Positions 1 through 9,495 of a DNA stretch of 64,000 bases are shown piece after piece. The DNA is taken from assembly GCA_002753225.1 (NCBI GenBank), contig PDZS01000009.1, positions 62,001-126,000 on the forward strand, written 5' to 3'. Position 1 is the first letter of the stretch; each line of letters opens with the position of its first letter. The position numbers and the translations under genes are program-made. The notes beneath the pieces are model-generated. The model saw only the letters and a program-made list of their open reading frames with translations, searched no databases and was not told the origin of the DNA. Origin of the DNA: Deltaproteobacteria bacterium YD0425bin51 (GTDB lineage Bacteria > Desulfobacterota > Desulfobacteria > Desulfobacterales > YD0425bin51).

Positions 1-877
1 CTAACATTAAAATATTTATTTTCAGCTCTTTTTCGGGGTTAGAAAGAATATAATTTTCAGGAACACCAAGTCTGATATAAATATATGGTTTTTCGTCTTC
101 TTTAAGCCGTAATCTTTTAAAAGCGTAAATACGGCGGTTACCATCTATTCCTTTGGCATAATATGTTCCTTTTTCAAATTCTCCATTAACATTTGTCCAG
201 TGTTCTTCTCTAACTTTCTTTCCTATAATTTTAGTGCCGTTATATAAAGCTGGAATGCTGTATAATATAATACCTTTATGATCACTTATACTCAAAACAA
301 AATCTTTAGGAAGGTTAAATTGACTTAAAAATTTTTCATATCTGTCTAACTTAAATCCAGTAACAATAACAGCATTTATTTTTTTATCATTGGCAAATAC
401 TGGATATGCAAAAGAAATTGCAGGTGCATTGAATATTTTACTAATTATATATTCTCCTGATGAAAATTCTCCTGTTTTAAGTACTTCTTTAAAATTTTTT
501 CTTTCTGAAATATTAAAAGGCTTAAAAGGGAGAGCAGAAGAAAAGACATTACCGTCAATATCAGCTAATGCTATAGAATTATGGAAAGGGGTATTGTCTA
601 ATACATCTCTAAAAAGATTATTGCATGCTTCTACATTTTTATTTTTAACCTCAGGGAACTGGGAAAGGGTCATTAGCATCTGTTTTGTGCTTAGTGTAAT
701 AGTTTCTTGAATATTTGACAGGCTTTCAACTGTTTCAAGAAGACTTACAGTTTCAGACTTAATTTCCGCTTTTCTATGAAGTATCGAATTATAAAGAATT
801 ATAAACAAAGCAGGGAGAGTTGAAAGAATTGTTAAAAGTATTAGCCTTGCGCGGATTGATATTTTTAATCTTTTCAC
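1..877 (-). CDS. Cache-type membrane sensor protein, partial at left edge
   Basis: Reading the minus strand from a GTG at 877-875 gives about 292 uninterrupted codons that run off the left edge. A strong ribosome binding site (AAGGAAGAG) lies six bases before the GTG, which decides the start. The protein opens MKRLKISIRARLILLTIL, a basic cytoplasmic end followed by a first membrane segment (about residues 8-28). An extracytoplasmic region with the feel of a double Cache domain follows, including IALADIDGNVFSSALP, ISFAYPVF and ILYSIPALYNGT, a pattern typical of ligand-binding sensors. The output domain lies outside the window, so it could be a histidine kinase, a GGDEF protein or a chemoreceptor. 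It is the last gene of the signalling cluster. The product class is well supported; the output is unknown. Confidence 0.75.
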   Translation of the reverse strand, partial: MKRLKISIRARLILLTILSTLPALFIILYNSILHRKAEIKSETVSLLETVESLSNIQETITLSTKQMLMTLSQFPEVKNKNVEACNNLFRDVLDNTPFHNSIALADIDGNVFSSALPFKPFNISERKNFKEVLKTGEFSSGEYIISKIFNAPAISFAYPVFANDKKINAVIVTGFKLDRYEKFLSQFNLPKDFVLSISDHKGIILYSIPALYNGTKIIGKKVREEHWTNVNGEFEKGTYYAKGIDGNRRIYAFKRLRLKEDEKPYIYIRLGVPENYILSNPEKELKINILML

Positions 878-901
878 AATAACTCTTCCTTGAATGAATT
901 A

Positions 902-992
902 TTAATTTAAATCTATCCAAATCATCTGTAGACTCTTAAGGTTTTTAAAATTAGGATCACCAGACACAAGAATCAATATAAGCTAGTTTCAT
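902..992 (-). pseudogene. Remnant of a PIN-domain (VapC-like) toxin
   Basis: An ATG at 992-990 overlaps the stop of the upstream antitoxin (ATGA), the usual arrangement of a toxin gene. It encodes MKLAYIDSCVW, a typical PIN-domain first strand with its acidic residue, and then hits a stop. The next stretch, in another frame down to the TAA at 904-902, encodes LVSGDPNFKNLKSLQMIW, which resembles the last strand of PIN toxins. Only about 30 of the usual 130-140 codons remain, so a large internal deletion has joined the two ends. The toxin cannot be functional. Confidence 0.7.
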
Positions 993-1204
993 CCTGTCTC
1001 CTTGTACGTTTTTAAATCCATAAGAATATCTTCATGTGTTTTTCTAGGGAAATCAAGTTTATCAGCTTCTTCAAATATATGTTCTATTTTTTTCCAACCT
1101 GATTCTTCTTCAATTTCTTGTATCAAAATTCTCTTTCCCCATAAAAAGTTAGGAATTGGAGTTTTTAATATCCCATTTTTGCTTACTTCTGCATGTAAGA
1201 TCAT
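989..1204 (-). CDS. Small antitoxin-like protein paired with broken PIN toxin
   Basis: This encodes a 71-residue protein starting MILHAEVSKNG and ending DLKTYKETG. The start at 1204 is chosen because a strong site (AAGGAGG) precedes it; a longer in-frame version begins at 1270 but has no such site. The N-terminus looks like a short beta-hairpin DNA-binding or dimerisation segment and the rest is charged and helical, as in VapB-type antitoxins, but no family can be named with certainty. Its stop overlaps the start of the PIN remnant, which supports the antitoxin reading. It may survive to neutralise a related toxin elsewhere, or simply be young decay. Confidence 0.6.
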   Translation of the reverse strand: MILHAEVSKNGILKTPIPNFLWGKRILIQEIEEESGWKKIEHIFEEADKLDFPRKTHEDILMDLKTYKETG

Positions 1205-1259
1205 ATTTATCCTCCTTGTTTTTTTTAGCAGAGACGCACAGCCGTGCGTCTCTACATTA

Positions 1260-1751
1260 TTAAACTTCACTTGCCGGACGAAATGTCATTGCTGCTTTTT
1301 TTAGCTCCATATCAGAGAGTACGCGGTCTATGTCCAGAATAATTAAAAACTTATCATCTTGTTTCCCCATACCTTTGATGAAATCAGTATTTATTTTTGT
1401 TCCAAGCTGGAGAGGAGGTTCAATCTGGTTTTGATCAAGATCAATTACTTCTTGTACAGAATCAGCTAAAGCTCCCATAAGTATTTTTTTATCATTTATC
1501 TCAAGCTCTACAATAACAATACAGGTGTCAACAGTCTTCTGGATTGCACTCATTCCAAGTTTAAGTCGTAAATCAATTACAGGAACAACATTGCCCCGAA
1601 GATTAATCACTCCACAAATGAAATCAGGCATTCTAGGAACTTTAGTTATAGCAATATAATCAAGTACTTCTCTAACTTTAGAGATTTCAAGTGCAAAACA
1701 TTCTTCTCCTAAATTAAAGGTTAGATATTGTTTTAGCTCATTTAAGCTCAT
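1260..1751 (-). CDS. cheW: CheW-type chemotaxis coupling protein
   Basis: This 163-residue protein is a single CheW domain. It opens with KQYLTFNLGEECFALEISKV and contains PDFICGVINLRGNVVPVIDL, the classic CheW core. CheW links chemoreceptors to the CheA kinase in the cytoplasmic signalling array. The start is preceded by a GGAGG-rich site that lies just upstream of, and close to, the end of the chemoreceptor gene, so the two are probably co-transcribed and translationally close. Length is normal for the family. A few extra residues at the C-terminus (KKAAMTFRPASEV) are unremarkable. The family assignment is firm; which of the two CheA proteins it serves cannot be told from sequence. Confidence 0.95.
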   Translation of the reverse strand: MSLNELKQYLTFNLGEECFALEISKVREVLDYIAITKVPRMPDFICGVINLRGNVVPVIDLRLKLGMSAIQKTVDTCIVIVELEINDKKILMGALADSVQEVIDLDQNQIEPPLQLGTKINTDFIKGMGKQDDKFLIILDIDRVLSDMELKKAAMTFRPASEV

Positions 1752-1768
1752 AACAGACCCTCCTCCCT

Positions 1769-4700
1769 CTATGATATAAGTTTGGGTTGTGATTTTTTAC
1801 GAATTCTTGATATGTTTTCTTCCTGTTTTTTAACTTTGAAGAATGCTGATACTCCCTGTAATTGATCAGCTTGACTTGACAGCTCGTTTGTTGTAGAAGC
1901 CATCTCTTCAATTGCTGCCGAGTTTTCCTGAACAACTTCATCTAACCTTTTTATGGCTTGGGCAATCTGATTAATTCCTGTAGCCTGACCATCGCTTGAA
2001 GTTTTTATTTCCTTTACTAATAAGGAGGTTTTTTGAATTCCAGGCACAATTTCCTCTATAAGTTTACCTGCTTTTTCAGCAACTTCAACGCTTGAGCTTG
2101 ATAACGTGCTGATTTCTTTTGCTGCTGTTTTACTTCGTTCTGCAAGCTTTCTAACTTCTGCTGCAACTACAGCAAAACCTTTGCCATGCTCGCCAGCTCT
2201 TGCTGCTTCAATAGCAGCATTTAAAGCCAGCATATTTGTCTGTCTTGCTATTTCTTCAATAATACCAATCTTTTCAGCGATGCTTTTCATGGCATGAACT
2301 GTTTCAGAAACTGCTTTTCCACCATTTTGAGCATCTAATGCTGCTTTTTCAGCAATAGCGGCTGTTTCTTTAGCATTGTTAGCATTCAGGTTAACAGTAT
2401 TCTTTATTGAATCTATTGAGCTTGAAACCTGCTCAACGCTTGCAGACTGTTCTTTTGCTCCATGCGACATCTCAGCAGATCTGGCGCTTATTCCTTGACT
2501 TCCAGATGCTACTTGATCTGCAGCAATTTGAACATCTGTTGCAAATTGAGCCAAATTATCAATCATTCTATTCAGGTTGTTTTTAATCTCATTAAAGTCA
2601 CCTTTATATTCATCTGTAATTTTATCTGGCACATCCCCTTTAGAAATACGATCCACATATTCAGCAGCTACATTTAAAGGTCCAATGACAGCATCCAATG
2701 TATCATTTACACCTTTTACAATTTTTGCAAAATCTCCGGAAAATTTGCTTACATTGCCTCTTGTATCAAGTTTACCTTCAACTGCAGCCTGAGTTAACAT
2801 AGCAGCTTCAGAGACAAGCCCGCCAATTGCATCAATACATTGATTTAAATTATTTTTAATTTCATTAAAATCGCCTCTATATTTATCTGTAATTTTTACT
2901 GGTATATCTCCTTTGGAAATTCTATCCACATATTCAGCAGCTACATTTAAAGGACCAATAACTGCATCTAATGTATCATTTACGCCTTTTACGATTTTTG
3001 CATAATCTCCGCTAAATCTGCTGACATTACCTCTTGTATCTAATCTTCCTTCAATAGCAGCCTGCGTTAACATATCAGATTCTAATACTAGACCATTAAT
3101 GGCATCAATACATTGATTTAAATTATTTTTTATTTCATTAAAATCGCCTCTGTATTCATCTGTAATCTTTGCTGGTATATCTCCTTTGGAAATTCTATCC
3201 ACATATTCAGCAGCTACATTTAAAGGTCCAATAACTGCATCTAATGTATCATTTACACCTTTTACGATTTTTGCATAATCTCCGCTAAATTTCCCAACAT
3301 TCCCTCTCGTATCTAATTTACCTTCAACTGCAGCTTGTGTCAGCATAGCAGATTCAGACACTAAACCGTTGATAGTATCAATACATTGATTTAAATTATT
3401 TTTTATTTCATTAAAGTCCCCTCTATACTTATCTGTAATTTTTTCTGGAATATCTCCATTGGAAATTCTATCCACATATTCAGCAGCTACATTTAGAGGT
3501 CCAATTACAGCATCTAGTGTATCATTTACGCCTTTTACAATTTTTGCATAATCTCCGCTAAATTTCCCAACATTACCTCTTGTATCTAATTTACCTTCAA
3601 CTGCAGCTTGTGTCAGCATATCTGACTCAAAAACCAACCCTGTAATTGTATCAACACACTGGTTTAAATTATTTTTTATTTCATTAAAGTCCCCTTTATA
3701 GTTATCAGTGATTTTTGCAGGAATATCTCCTTTAGAAATACGATCTACATATTCCGCTGCAACATTTAGAGGTCCAATAACTGCATCTAATGTATCGTTT
3801 ACACCTTTTACAATTTTTGCGTAATCTCCGCTGAATTTACTTACATTACCTCGAGTATCTAGCTTACCTTCAACTGCAGCTTTTGTAAGCATATCTGCTT
3901 CACGAACTAACCCATTTATGCTGTCAATACATTGATTTAAATTGTTTTTAATTTCGTTAAAATCCCCTTTGTAGGTATCTGTAATCTTTGCTGGTATATC
4001 TCCATTTGAAATCCTGTCCACATATTCAGCAGCTACATTTAGAGGACCAATAACTGCATCTAACGTATCATTTACACCTTTTACGATTTTTGCGTAATCT
4101 CCATTGAATTTGGAAGCATTCCCTCTTGTATCTAGTTTTCCTTCAATAGCAGCTCGGGTTAGCATTTCAGATTCACTTACTAAACCATTAATTGAATCAA
4201 TACATTGATTCAAATTGTTTTTAATTTCATTAAAATCCCCTTTGTATGTATCTGTAATCTTTGCTGGTATATCTCCATTTGAAATCCTGTCTACATATTC
4301 CGCTGCAACATTTAGAGGACCAATTACTGCATCTAACGTATCATTTACACCTTTTACGATTTTTGCGTAATCTCCATTAAATCTGGAGGCATTCCCTCTT
4401 GTATCAAGCTTACCTTCAATTGCTGCCTTTGTAAGCATTTCAGATTCTGCAACTAAGCCGTTTATAGTATCAATACATTGATTCAAATTGTTTTTAATTT
4501 CGTTAAAGTCTCCTTTGTATATATCTGTAATCTTTGCTGGTATATCTCCATTTGAAATCCTATCTACATATTCAGCAGCAACATTTAGAGGACCAATTAC
4601 TGCATCTAACGTATCATTTACACCTTTTACGATTTTTGCATAATCTCCGCTGAATTTGGAAGCATTTCCCCTAGTGTCCAACTTCCCTTCAACTGCCGCC

Positions 4701-5986
4701 CGTGTAAGCATTTCAGATTCTGAAACCAAGCCGTTCATTACATCAATACATTGATTTAAATTGTTTTTAATCTCATTAAAGTCGCCGTTATATTTATCTG
4801 AAATTCTGCCTGGAATATCTCCTTTAGAAATACGATCCACATATTCAGCAGCAACATTTAGAGGACCAATTACTGCATCTAATGTATCATTTACACCTTT
4901 TACGATTTTTGCGTAATCTCCAGTAAACTTAGAAACACTCCCTCTGGTATCAAGTTTCCCCTCAACTGCAGCCCGTGTTAACATATCAGATTCTGAAACT
5001 AATCCATTTATGGTATCTATACATTGATTAAGATTATTTTTAATTTTATTAAAATCCCCAAGATATTGGTCAGTAATTTTTGGAGGAATCTGACCATGGG
5101 AAATTTTATCAACATAGTCTGCAGCTACTTTAAGAGGATTTATTACAGCATCTAATATATTATTTATCCCTACTGCAATATCTCTGAATTCAAAGTTAAT
5201 TGACTCTGGGGTTGCCCTAAAATCGAGCTTTCCATTTACAGCAGCATCTGTAATATTCTTTACTCCTGATAATATAGATTCTATAATAGATTTAACATTT
5301 TTGGATAAATACCAGCTAGCAAAGATTGATAAAATTATTGCTACTGTCATGAATATTATTAGCAGTTTCCTGTCAAATTCACCTCTTTCAGATGATAATT
5401 TGTCTACTTCAGATGATAGCTTGTCATTTTCATCAATTACGCGGGATAACGCTTCTTCTGATTCTCTAAATGATTTTTGCATATTTAGCATTTCACTTAA
5501 AATATTTTTGTCCATACTATCTATTTTAGCGTCATCATTTGAAATACCTGCTGATATTAATTTGTCTTTTTCAATATTTAGATCTACGAGTTTCTGATGC
5601 TGTTTTTTCCAGTCATTCCACTTAATCAAAAAATCTTTCCATAGTTTTTCTTCTTCTTTGCTTTGTGGCAGAGGTTCGTAAACTTTCCATGCTTCATCTA
5701 TCCTTTTCCATGCTTTTTCTATAGTATCATAATATCCCTTTCTGGCATCACCATGTAATCTACGGTGAGCAAGCCCCACTTCTCCTAATGCAATAGCTGT
5801 CAGCCCTTCATTTATAACTCCAAGAGATTTAATACTTGGAAGACGGTTATTTGAGACTTCATCTTGACTCTTAATAGCATTTAATATTCCAAAATAACCT
5901 ACAAGCCCTGTAATAAATACAATTAAAACACAAAATCCAGCTAACAAAAAAACTTTTTGCCCTAATTTTGTTCTACTAAACATCAT
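1769..5986 (-). CDS. Giant methyl-accepting chemotaxis protein with about 20 HAMP modules
   Basis: This 1405-residue chemoreceptor starts with a membrane helix (about residues 10-32), a four-helix-bundle-like periplasmic domain (about 33-205, rich in [17 protein letters not shown] and EEEKLWKDF type helices) and a second membrane helix (about 207-228, [20 protein letters not shown]). An extraordinary stretch of about 900 residues follows, made of 91-residue repeats that each hold two HAMP modules. The C-terminal signalling domain carries the conserved hairpin tip ([20 protein letters not shown], then [15 protein letters not shown]). Normal receptors have one HAMP and about 550 residues. A good ribosome site (AAAGGAG) precedes the double ATG. 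The gene lies between an MBL hydrolase and cheW in the signalling operon. Its ligand is unknown. Confidence 0.95.
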   Translation of the reverse strand: MMFSRTKLGQKVFLLAGFCVLIVFITGLVGYFGILNAIKSQDEVSNNRLPSIKSLGVINEGLTAIALGEVGLAHRRLHGDARKGYYDTIEKAWKRIDEAWKVYEPLPQSKEEEKLWKDFLIKWNDWKKQHQKLVDLNIEKDKLISAGISNDDAKIDSMDKNILSEMLNMQKSFRESEEALSRVIDENDKLSSEVDKLSSERGEFDRKLLIIFMTVAIILSIFASWYLSKNVKSIIESILSGVKNITDAAVNGKLDFRATPESINFEFRDIAVGINNILDAVINPLKVAADYVDKISHGQIPPKITDQYLGDFNKIKNNLNQCIDTINGLVSESDMLTRAAVEGKLDTRGSVSKFTGDYAKIVKGVNDTLDAVIGPLNVAAEYVDRISKGDIPGRISDKYNGDFNEIKNNLNQCIDVMNGLVSESEMLTRAAVEGKLDTRGNASKFSGDYAKIVKGVNDTLDAVIGPLNVAAEYVDRISNGDIPAKITDIYKGDFNEIKNNLNQCIDTINGLVAESEMLTKAAIEGKLDTRGNASRFNGDYAKIVKGVNDTLDAVIGPLNVAAEYVDRISNGDIPAKITDTYKGDFNEIKNNLNQCIDSINGLVSESEMLTRAAIEGKLDTRGNASKFNGDYAKIVKGVNDTLDAVIGPLNVAAEYVDRISNGDIPAKITDTYKGDFNEIKNNLNQCIDSINGLVREADMLTKAAVEGKLDTRGNVSKFSGDYAKIVKGVNDTLDAVIGPLNVAAEYVDRISKGDIPAKITDNYKGDFNEIKNNLNQCVDTITGLVFESDMLTQAAVEGKLDTRGNVGKFSGDYAKIVKGVNDTLDAVIGPLNVAAEYVDRISNGDIPEKITDKYRGDFNEIKNNLNQCIDTINGLVSESAMLTQAAVEGKLDTRGNVGKFSGDYAKIVKGVNDTLDAVIGPLNVAAEYVDRISKGDIPAKITDEYRGDFNEIKNNLNQCIDAINGLVLESDMLTQAAIEGRLDTRGNVSRFSGDYAKIVKGVNDTLDAVIGPLNVAAEYVDRISKGDIPVKITDKYRGDFNEIKNNLNQCIDAIGGLVSEAAMLTQAAVEGKLDTRGNVSKFSGDFAKIVKGVNDTLDAVIGPLNVAAEYVDRISKGDVPDKITDEYKGDFNEIKNNLNRMIDNLAQFATDVQIAADQVASGSQGISARSAEMSHGAKEQSASVEQVSSSIDSIKNTVNLNANNAKETAAIAEKAALDAQNGGKAVSETVHAMKSIAEKIGIIEEIARQTNMLALNAAIEAARAGEHGKGFAVVAAEVRKLAERSKTAAKEISTLSSSSVEVAEKAGKLIEEIVPGIQKTSLLVKEIKTSSDGQATGINQIAQAIKRLDEVVQENSAAIEEMASTTNELSSQADQLQGVSAFFKVKKQEENISRIRKKSQPKLIS
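2528..5257 (-). repeat. Ten-unit 273-bp tandem repeat encoding a poly-HAMP array
   Basis: Nine near-identical 273-bp units plus one diverged first unit lie head to tail inside the chemoreceptor gene. Each encodes 91 residues with the constant landmarks [39 protein letters not shown] and [15 protein letters not shown]. The spacing of the segment encoding YVDRIS is exactly 273 bp where measured (2655, 2928, 3201). Long stretches are identical at the DNA level between units, which points to recent duplication or gene conversion and to likely copy-number variation. Boundaries are approximate. Confidence 0.9.
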
Positions 5987-6011
5987 TTTCTCCTTTCATG
6001 CTTGATATATT

Positions 6012-6602
6012 TTAATTTTTGCTAACAATCTTAAGGGTTGCTCTTAATAATTCTTTAGCGTCTTCTAATATCGGTTCTCCATGTCCGCAGTATATGGAAG
6101 TGATATTTCTGCGGCATAACTTTGCTAAAGATTTGATAAATCCTTCTTCATGTGTTCCTTCAGAGGAACGAATAATAAGAGGCGCATCTCCTGAAAAAAG
6201 AACGCCTTCCTGATTATTATAAAGACAAATGGAATCATTGCTATGACCAGGCATATGTATTACCTCAAATATCCTATCTCCCATTCTTATTTTTTCACCA
6301 TCTTTAAGAATGTGATCAACTCCAGCAAGAGATTCTGAAAAAGCGTAAACAACTGGATTAAAAAGCTCTTTTATTCTTGGCAAAAGGCTTGAATGATCAT
6401 AGTGGCTATGGGTTAAAACAACTTGATCTACCTTTTTTTTCCCAACACCTGTTGAAGTTTGATTTATTTTTTCAATAATTGATGGATCCCTCCCTACATC
6501 TACTAATGTGTTCATATCAGCAATAGCTTTCCATGTCCCTAAAACAAAATAAACATTAGATGTATAGGTTTTACAGTTTTCTGAAAGGTTAAATATCTTC
6601 AC
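6012..6602 (-). CDS. MBL-fold metallo-hydrolase
   Basis: This 196-residue protein has the metallo-beta-lactamase fold signature THSHYDHSSLLP (HxHxDH), then HMPGHSNDSICLY, FSGDAPL and a final YCGHGEP, which supply the usual two-metal ligands. The short size and the motif order resemble glyoxalase II-like or related soluble hydrolases; the substrate cannot be predicted. It sits between cheR and the chemoreceptor, with only 25 bp to the latter, so it is probably part of the operon. A role in signalling is inferred only from position. Confidence 0.85.
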   Translation of the reverse strand: MKIFNLSENCKTYTSNVYFVLGTWKAIADMNTLVDVGRDPSIIEKINQTSTGVGKKKVDQVVLTHSHYDHSSLLPRIKELFNPVVYAFSESLAGVDHILKDGEKIRMGDRIFEVIHMPGHSNDSICLYNNQEGVLFSGDAPLIIRSSEGTHEEGFIKSLAKLCRRNITSIYCGHGEPILEDAKELLRATLKIVSKN

Positions 6603-6632
6603 TATTACTCCATAAAAATTCTATCATTATCA

Positions 6633-6760
6633 TTAAGGGAAATACCTATATATCTCTTTTCTGCCTTCCATAATAGCATTTCCCAAACAGATATCTTCTA
6701 ATGATTCCGAAATAATCTCATAAAATATATCTTTTTTATATTCCTCTTCATTTGTTGTCT
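6633..6760 (-). pseudogene. Orphan C-terminal coding fragment, start lost
   Basis: The gap between cheR and the MBL gene contains an open stretch on the minus strand, ending at a TAA at 6635-6633. It encodes a charged, helical sequence (EEEYKKDIFYEIISESLEDI, then GNAIMEGRKEIYRYFP). It has no start codon and its upstream side ends exactly at the inverted repeat 6761-6839. It looks like the tail of a small antitoxin-like gene cut off by the repeat. I do not recognise the family. Confidence 0.4.
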
Positions 6761-6839
6761 GAACTCGGATTCATCGGATTAAGCGGATAAAATCGGATTT
6801 TCATCAGACTAATCTGTTTAATCAGTTTAATCCGAGTTC
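6761..6839. repeat. Imperfect inverted repeat element (about 79 bp)
   Basis: The outer arms GAACTCGGATT and AATCCGAGTTC are perfect inverted repeats of 11 bp, and the interior (CATCGGATTAAGCGGATAAA and CAGACTAATCTGTTTAATCAG) also pairs imperfectly. The element is much like the small intergenic GGATTAAGCGGAT-type palindromes dispersed in many proteobacterial genomes. It overlaps the stop codon of cheR and abuts a truncated coding fragment, which suggests a mobile insertion and not a simple terminator. Confidence 0.6.
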
Positions 6840-7446
6840 ATTTTTTTACTTTTCTAAATACCTGAGCATTTGGTACTACCTGTTGAAAAAGACCAGATAA
6901 TTCTGAAGGCATTTTTTGAGTATGCTCTGTAACAAAAAAGCCATCTTCTGTTAAGCAGTCATGATACATTTTAATTACATCTATTCTTTCATTTTCTTTA
7001 AAATGGAGTAAAACATTTTTACATAGTATTAACCCAAAATCTTTACGTATTGGTTTTAAAGATAATAAATCATGCCGCTGAAAATCAATACATTTCCTTA
7101 TTTCTTCAATCAGCCTGAAATAACCCGGTTTATCTGTTTTTTCAAAATACTTCTCAAATATATCTTTAGGTATTCTTTTAACCTGCTCTTCTGGATAAAT
7201 TCCTTCCTGAATTATTTTCCCAAAAGAATCACTTTCTTCTATATCTGTTGCATGTATTTTAACGTTTCTAAACATCATATGTCCCATGTTTTCTCGTAAA
7301 ATAATTGCTAATGTGTATGCTTCAGGACCCATGGCGCATCCTGCATCCCAGATATGTATAAATCTTCTTGTTTTTAAAACGGGAAGAGCATAATCACGTA
7401 TCATTTCCAAAGTCTGCATGTCTCTAAAAAAATAAGTAAAAGCCAT
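6838..7446 (-). CDS. cheR: CheR-type protein-glutamate methyltransferase, short form
   Basis: This 202-residue protein carries the CheR catalytic domain. The SAM-binding motif appears as WDAGCAMGPEAYTLAIIL (the family norm is W.AGCSTGEE.YSLA), and the sequence goes on through KIHATDIEESDSFGKIIQEG, HDLLSLKPIRKDFGLILCKNVLLHF and EDGFFVTEHTQ. CheR methylates chemoreceptor glutamates using SAM. The family is usually about 270-290 residues with an N-terminal helical domain; that domain is mostly missing here although MAFTYFFRDMQ retains the end of it. The motif change (MG for TG) and the short N-terminus may weaken activity. The gene is four bases from the CheA upstream. The stop lies inside an inverted repeat. 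Confidence 0.85.
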   Translation of the reverse strand: MAFTYFFRDMQTLEMIRDYALPVLKTRRFIHIWDAGCAMGPEAYTLAIILRENMGHMMFRNVKIHATDIEESDSFGKIIQEGIYPEEQVKRIPKDIFEKYFEKTDKPGYFRLIEEIRKCIDFQRHDLLSLKPIRKDFGLILCKNVLLHFKENERIDVIKMYHDCLTEDGFFVTEHTQKMPSELSGLFQQVVPNAQVFRKVKK

Positions 7447-7449
7447 TTT

Positions 7450-9474
7450 TTAAACAATCCCTTTCTTCTCTTCTTCTTTTGCTAAATAAATTAATTGTAA
7501 AACGTCTATAATAAGTGCCATTGTGCCGTTACCTAATATTGTTGCACCTGCAATTCCTTTTGTGTCATGAAAAAAATCACCTAATGGTTTAATAACAGCT
7601 TTATGGTCACCGATAATTTCATCTACAGCTATTCCTATCTTTGTTCCATCAATTTGTACTATTACTATGCTTTCATTATCAGTATAAGAACTATTTATAA
7701 AAAAAATATCTTTTAAGCAGACAAAAGGGATCATCTCATCCCTTACAATTATAATATTCCTTTTGTCTGATGTAGTCATATTGTATTTGTTCAACTCCAA
7801 ACATTCAACTACAGTGTCAAGGGGTATTACAAAATCGCTTTCTCCAGTACGGACAAGCAATCCGTCAATAATTGCGAGAGGGAGTGGTAATTGAATGGAA
7901 AATACTGTTTTTACACCCTTCTGACTGCTGATTTCTATTGTTCCAGAAAGTTCTGTTATACACTGTCTTACAACATCCATCCCCACTCCGCGTCCAGAAA
8001 CACTTGTTACTTTTTCAGAAGTGGAAAAACCCGGAACAAAAATTTGAGAAAAAATCTCTTTTTCAGAAAGTTTAGCATCAGGAGAGATTAAACCTTTTTC
8101 AATAGCTTTTGCTTTTATGGCATCAACATCAAGTCCTGCTCCGTCATCTTCAACTGTAATTACTATGTTTGCGCTTTTATTAGCTGCTGCAAGGCGAATT
8201 GTTCCTTTTGCAGGCTTATTTGCTTTTTGTCTTTCTTCAGGAGATTCAATTCCATGATCAATGCTATTGCGAATCATATGAATCAAAGGTTTAATTAAAC
8301 GATCAATATCTGTTTTATAAAGTTCAACATCTGCGCCTTCAGTAACAAGTTCAATTTCTTTACATAATTCACTGGAAAGATCACGTACAAGCCTTTGAAA
8401 TTGACTGAATATCGTACCAAAAGGTGACATACGGATACTTAGTACGCAGTCTCTTAGTTCACTTGTCAAAAGTTCCAATTGTCTAATTGGCGCGCTAAGT
8501 TCAATGGAGTTACTCATGTCAGTTGCATGGGTGATCTGACTTTGTATGAAAACTAGCTCTCCAACAAGATTAATTAATTTATCTAGTTTTTCAGAGGATG
8601 TAGAATGATCAGCCTTAACATTGCTTTCAGATTTTTGTTGAGACATTAATAAATTCAATTTGCTGGGAGAAATCATTCCGCCAATTAATTTATTGATTTG
8701 TTTTTGCCTTGATAGAGCAGTATCAACATCTTCCTGTGTGATATAATGGAATTTAGATAAAATCTCCCCTATTCTTGGTATCATATCATCTGGCTCTTTT
8801 TGAAAATCATCTTTTAGCTCTTCAATTTTGACAAGAGAAATACCTTGAACAAAATCAAAAGCTTCTTTTATGACTCTTATATCATAAGAAGTGGCAATAA
8901 TTATACTCCAGCCTTCAGAATAAGGTACAAGCTGGCACTCGCCTAAACGGGACAGCTTATTTAAAAGTACTAAAAGAACTAAATAGTGATCTGATGGAGA
9001 AACTTCAGAGTTTACATTTAAATGAATTTGATAGTTTACTATATGATCTTTTTTTGTAATAGCTTCAGGAGCAGGACATTCATTTGCAGCGGGAAGTAAA
9101 GTTTCAAATGCTTCTATAATCATTTCCCTTAGTTCAATATCAGACTTTACACCGCTTTCTGTCTCTTGAAACATCAGATGGATCTGATCCCTTGCTGAAA
9201 GGAGAAGGTTAATAAGCTCAGGTGTTATGGATATTTTACTATCACGAACATGGGAGAGGATATTTTCTACGCGATGGCTGAATTCAGAAATTTCATTAAA
9301 TCCAAACATAGCAGAAGCACCTTTAATGGTGTGCATTCCCCTAAATATGTTGTTAACTGCTTCTTTATCACTTGAATCTTTTTCTATTTTTAAAATATTT
9401 TCCTGAACATTTAAAAGGAGCTGTTCAGCATCTTTACGAAAAAGTTCAATATCCTGCTCATCCCACTGGCTCAT
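7450..9474 (-). CDS. cheA: CheA-type histidine kinase (second of two)
   Basis: This 674-residue CheA has an N-terminal HPt domain with the phosphorylated histidine at about residue 48 (FRGMHTIKGASAMFG). A middle region holds a PRIGEIL...ITQEDVDTAL element, like the small helical domain of type II/IV secretion ATPases. The dimerisation helices (KLDKLINLVGELVFIQSQI), the HATPase (IRNSIDHGIE, then VEDDGAGLD and SGRGVGMDVV) and a CheW-like receptor-coupling domain at the C-terminus follow. All catalytic motifs look intact. It follows the other CheA paralogue by 21 bp and is itself four bases ahead of cheR. Two tandem kinases of the same architecture suggest a duplication with divided or heterodimeric function, which is inference. 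Confidence 0.95.
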   Translation of the reverse strand: MSQWDEQDIELFRKDAEQLLLNVQENILKIEKDSSDKEAVNNIFRGMHTIKGASAMFGFNEISEFSHRVENILSHVRDSKISITPELINLLLSARDQIHLMFQETESGVKSDIELREMIIEAFETLLPAANECPAPEAITKKDHIVNYQIHLNVNSEVSPSDHYLVLLVLLNKLSRLGECQLVPYSEGWSIIIATSYDIRVIKEAFDFVQGISLVKIEELKDDFQKEPDDMIPRIGEILSKFHYITQEDVDTALSRQKQINKLIGGMISPSKLNLLMSQQKSESNVKADHSTSSEKLDKLINLVGELVFIQSQITHATDMSNSIELSAPIRQLELLTSELRDCVLSIRMSPFGTIFSQFQRLVRDLSSELCKEIELVTEGADVELYKTDIDRLIKPLIHMIRNSIDHGIESPEERQKANKPAKGTIRLAAANKSANIVITVEDDGAGLDVDAIKAKAIEKGLISPDAKLSEKEIFSQIFVPGFSTSEKVTSVSGRGVGMDVVRQCITELSGTIEISSQKGVKTVFSIQLPLPLAIIDGLLVRTGESDFVIPLDTVVECLELNKYNMTTSDKRNIIIVRDEMIPFVCLKDIFFINSSYTDNESIVIVQIDGTKIGIAVDEIIGDHKAVIKPLGDFFHDTKGIAGATILGNGTMALIIDVLQLIYLAKEEEKKGIV

Positions 9475-9495
9475 GAAATTATCCCTTAATCATGT

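Noticed and set aside
390..710. Plus-strand open frame at the left edge.
   Set aside because: It lies opposite the sensor gene, which has a strong ribosome site, a membrane segment and Cache-like sequence.
1738..1941. Short minus-strand frame overlapping the end of the chemoreceptor.
   Set aside because: It is a shifted reading of the receptor's C-terminal coding sequence with no ribosome site and no family resemblance.
2528..5257. Regular repeats that might be taken for a CRISPR array or satellite DNA.
   Set aside because: The unit is 273 bp, fully coding in one frame, and encodes HAMP domains; there are no unique spacers.
6761..6839. Inverted repeat considered as a rho-independent terminator of cheR.
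   Set aside because: It is long, imperfect, lacks a T-run and contains the stop codon itself; a mobile palindromic element fits better.
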